A stretch of 64,000 bases of DNA from Solea solea (taxonomy: Eukaryota > Chordata > Actinopteri > Pleuronectiformes > Soleidae): NCBI RefSeq assembly GCF_958295425.1, contig NC_081143.1, positions 19,878,686 through 19,942,685 of the forward strand. The letters are read 5' to 3'. This document shows, in pieces, positions 60,801-64,000 of the stretch. A program made the translations under genes and the position numbers. How positions within the stretch are numbered: the first letter of the stretch is position 1; every line of letters begins with the position of its first letter. The notes under the pieces were generated by a model, which was given only the letters and a program-made list of their open reading frames with translations, did no database searches and was not told the origin of the DNA.

Positions 60801-63800
60801 TCGTCCAAAATGTGCCAAAAACATCATAGGTTAGTATGTCGTCCAAAATGTGCCAAAAAGGTCATAGGTTAGTACGTCGTCCAAAATGTGCCAAAAACGT
60901 CATAGGTTAGTATGTCGTCCAAAACATGACAAAAAAGTCATAGGTTAGTATGTGGTCCAAAACATGACAAAAAAGTCATAGGTTAGTATGTCGTCCAAAA
61001 TGTGCCAAAAACGTCATAGGTTAGTATGTCGTCCAAAATGTGCCAAAAACGTCATAGGTTAGTATGTCGTCCAAAATGTGCCAAAAACGTCATAGGTTAG
61101 TATGTCGTCCAAAATCTGAAAAAAACGTCATAGGTTAGTATGTCGTCCAAAATCTGAAAAAAACGTCATAGGTTAGTATGTCGTCCAAAATCTGAAAAAA
61201 ATGTCATAGGTTAGTATGTCGTCCAAAATGTGCCAAAAACGTCATAGGTTAGTATGTCGTCCAAAACATGACAAAAAAGTCATAGGTTAGTATGTCGTCC
61301 AAAATCTGAAAAAAATGTCATAGGTTAGTATGTCGTCCAAAATGTGCCAAAAACGTCATAGGTTAGTATGTTGTCCAAAATGTGCCAAAAAAGTCATAGG
61401 TTAGTATGTCGTCCAAAACATGACAAAAAAGTCATAGGTTAGTATGTCGTCAAAAATCTGAAAAAAAAGTCATAGGTTAGTATGTCGTCCAAAATGTGCC
61501 AAAAACGTCATAGGTTAGTATGTCGTCCAAAATCTGAAAAAAACGTCATAGGTTAGTATGTCGTCCAAAATGTGCCAAAAACGTCATAGGTTAGTATGTC
61601 GTCCAAAACATGACAAAAAAGTCATAGGTTAGTATGTCGTCCAAAATCTGACAAAAAAAGTCATAGGTTAGTATGTCGTCCAAAACATGACAAAAAAGTC
61701 ATAGGTTAATATGTCATCCAAAATGTGACAAAAAAGTCATAGGTTAGTACGTCGTCCAAAATGTGCCAAAAAAGTCATAGGTTAGTATGTCGTCCAAAAC
61801 GTGACAAAAAAGTCAGAGGTTAGTATGTCGTCCAAAATGTGCCAAAAACGTCATAGGTTAGTATGTCGTCCAAAACATGACAAAAAAGTCATAGGTTAGT
61901 ATGTCGTCCAAAATCTGAAAAAAAAGTCATAGGTTAGTATGTCGTCCAAAATGTGACAAAAACGTCATAGGTTAGTATGTCGTCCAAAATCTGAAAAAAA
62001 CGTCATAGGTTAGTATGTCGTCCAAAATGTGACAAAAACGTCATAGGTTAGTATGTCGTCCAAAATGTGCCAAAAACGTCATAGGTTAGTATGTCGTCCA
62101 AAACATGACAAAAAAGTCATAGGTTAGTATGTCGTCCAAAATCTGAAAAAAAAGTCATAGGTTAGTATGTCGTCCAAAATGTGCCAAAAACGTCATAGGT
62201 TAGTATGTCGTCCAAAATCTGAAAAAAACGTCATAGGTTAGTATGTCGTCCAAAATGTGACTAAAAAGTCATAGGTTAGTATGTCGTCCAAAACATGACA
62301 AAAAAGTCATAGGTTAGTATATCGTCCAAAATCTGAAAAAAAAGTCATAGGTTAGTATGTCGTCCAAAATGTGCCAAAAACGTCATAGGTTAGTATGTCG
62401 TCCAAAACATGACTAAAAAGTCATAGGTTAGTATGTCGTCCGAAATCTGACAAAAAGTCATCGGCTAGTATGTCGTCCAAAATGTGCCAAAAACGTCATA
62501 GGTTAGTATGTCGTCCAAAACATGACAAAAAAGTCATAGGTTAGTATGTCGTCCAAAAATGTGCCAAAAACGTCATAGGTTAGTATGTCGTCCAAAATGT
62601 GCCAAAAACGTCATAGGTTAGTATGTCGTCCAAAATCTGAAAAAAAGTCATAGGTTAGTATGTTGTCCAAAATGTGCCAAAAACGTCATAGGTTAGTATG
62701 TCGTCCAAAATGTGCCAAAAACGTCATAGGTTAGTATGTCGTCCAAAATGTGCCAAAAACGTCATAGGTTAGTATGTCGTCCAAAATGTGCCAAAAACGT
62801 CATAGGTTAGTATGTCGTCCAAAATCTGAAAAAAACGTCATAGGTTAGTATGTCGTCCAAAATGTGCCAAAAACATCATAGGTTAGTATGTCGTCCAAAA
62901 TGTGCCAAAAACGTCATAGGTTAGTACGTCGTCCAAAATGTGCCAAAAACGTCATAGGTTAGTATGTCGTCCAAAACATGACAAAAAAGTCATAGGTTAG
63001 TATGTCGTCCAAAACATGACAAAAAAGTCATAGGTTAGTATGTCGTCCAAAATGTGCCAAAAACGTCATAGGTTAGTATGTCGTCCAAAATCTGAAAAAA
63101 ACGTCATAGGTTAGTATGTCGTCCAAAATGTGCCAAAAACATCATAGGTTAGTATGTCGTCCAAAACATGACAAAAAAGTCATAGGTTAGTATGTCGTCC
63201 AAAATCTGAAAAAAATGTCATAGGTTAGTATGTCGTCCAAAATGTGCCAAAAACGTCATAGGTTAGTATGTCGTCCAAAACATGACAAAAAAGTCATAGG
63301 TTAGTATGTCGTCCAAAATCTGAAAAAAACGTCATAGGTTAGTATGTCGTCCAAAATCTGAAAAAAATGTCATAGGTTAGTATGTCGTCCAAAATGTGCC
63401 AAAAAAGTCATAGGTTAGTATGTCGTCCAAAATCTGAAAAAAAAGTCATAGGTTAGTATGTCGTCCAAAATGTGCCAAAAACGTCATAGGTTAGTATGTC
63501 GTCCAAAACATGACAAAAAAGTCATAGGTTAGTATGTCGTCCAAAATCTGACAAAAAAAGTCATAGGTTAGTATGTCGTCCAAAACATGACAAAAAAGTC
63601 ATAGGTTAATATGTCATCCAAAATGTGACAAAAAAGTCATAGGTTAGTACGTCGTCCAAAATGTGCCAAAAAAGTCATAGGTTAGTATGTCGTCCAAAAC
63701 GTGACAAAAAAGTCAGAGGTTAGTATGTCGTCCAAAATGTGCCAAAAACGTCATAGGTTAGTATGTCGTCCAAAACATGACAAAAAAGTCATGGGTTAGT

Positions 63801-64000
63801 ATGTCGTCCAAAATCTGAAAAAAAAGTCATAGGTTAGTATGTCGTCCAAAATCTGAAAAAAACGTCATAGGTTAGTATGTCGTCCAAAATGTGCCAAAAA
63901 CGTCATAGGTTAGTATGTCGTCCAAAACATGACAAAAAAGTCATAGGTTAGTATGTCGTCCAAAATCTGAAAAAAATGTCATAGGTTAGTATGTCGTCCA
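51811..64000. repeat. Large 38-bp minisatellite array, continuing past the window
   Basis: At least 12.2 kb, about 320 units of 38 bp. The constant part is GTCATAGGTTAGTATGTCGT followed by CCAAAA. The rest takes three main forms: TGTGCCAAAAAC, CATGACAAAAAA, or TCTGAAAAAAAC with A/T/C variants at the end. The left edge (51811-51990) is degenerate, with units such as GTATGTCCTTCAAAATGTG; units inside are nearly uniform. Stops occur in every unit on the plus strand (TAGGTTAG) and 38 is not a multiple of 3, so it is not coding. The right edge is not in the window. Confidence 0.98.

Noticed and set aside
51811..64000. CRISPR-like array
   Set aside because: There are no unique spacers: the whole unit repeats with a few recurring variants. 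The context is a vertebrate chromosome.
51811..64000. Coding tandem repeat protein
   Set aside because: The unit is 38 bp, so the frame shifts every unit, and TAG/TAA stops occur in each unit or within a few units in all frames.

Overview
The window is vertebrate nuclear DNA, almost certainly from a ray-finned (teleost) fish. It carries four intron-containing protein genes plus one at the left edge on the opposite strand. One of them is a secreted ependymin-family protein typical of fish, and the non-coding DNA holds many simple repeats and short dispersed elements of the kind seen in fish genomes. No bacterial genes, CRISPR arrays, tRNAs or rRNAs were seen.

Layout, left to right. (1) 25-4190, minus strand: a three-coding-exon gene for a C2H2 zinc-finger protein fused to a transposase-derived domain, with a likely non-coding first exon and CRE-bearing promoter near 3950-4190. 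(2) 4190-13490: about 9 kb without a gene, probably regulatory land for the next gene. (3) 13631-14954, plus: a two-exon Msx-class homeobox gene. (4) 16995-20250, plus: atp5pd, subunit d of mitochondrial ATP synthase. (5) about 21070-46750, plus: pnpla6 (neuropathy target esterase), which fills most of the window. I assembled its coding exons, all in phase, into a 1,349-residue protein. (6) 48051-50832, plus: an ependymin-like secreted glycoprotein in six exons. (7) 51811-64000: a 38-bp minisatellite of about 320 units that runs off the right edge.

The most notable point is inside pnpla6. The exon carrying the catalytic aspartate is present twice (39761-39877 and 41462-41578). The copies have the same length (117 nt) and phase and both have usable splice sites. 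They share 26 of 38 encoded residues, and 14 of those 26 use different codons. This looks like an old, selectively maintained tandem exon duplication that could give two versions of the active site. The downstream, canonical-looking copy ends in a GC donor. The upstream copy is preceded by strongly pyrimidine-rich DNA, and two strong hairpins lie between the copies. The C-terminal region also offers an in-frame alternative donor that would remove a polyglutamate tract.

The genes do not form a shared pathway: they are a developmental transcription factor, a mitochondrial enzyme subunit, an ER phospholipase and a secreted protein. The minisatellite is the second notable structure. It shows nested higher-order duplications (30, 33, 36, about 48 and 50 units), one degenerate edge, and variants that look like CpG deamination products.

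Family assignments rest on reading the translations against remembered family features, and no database search was possible.
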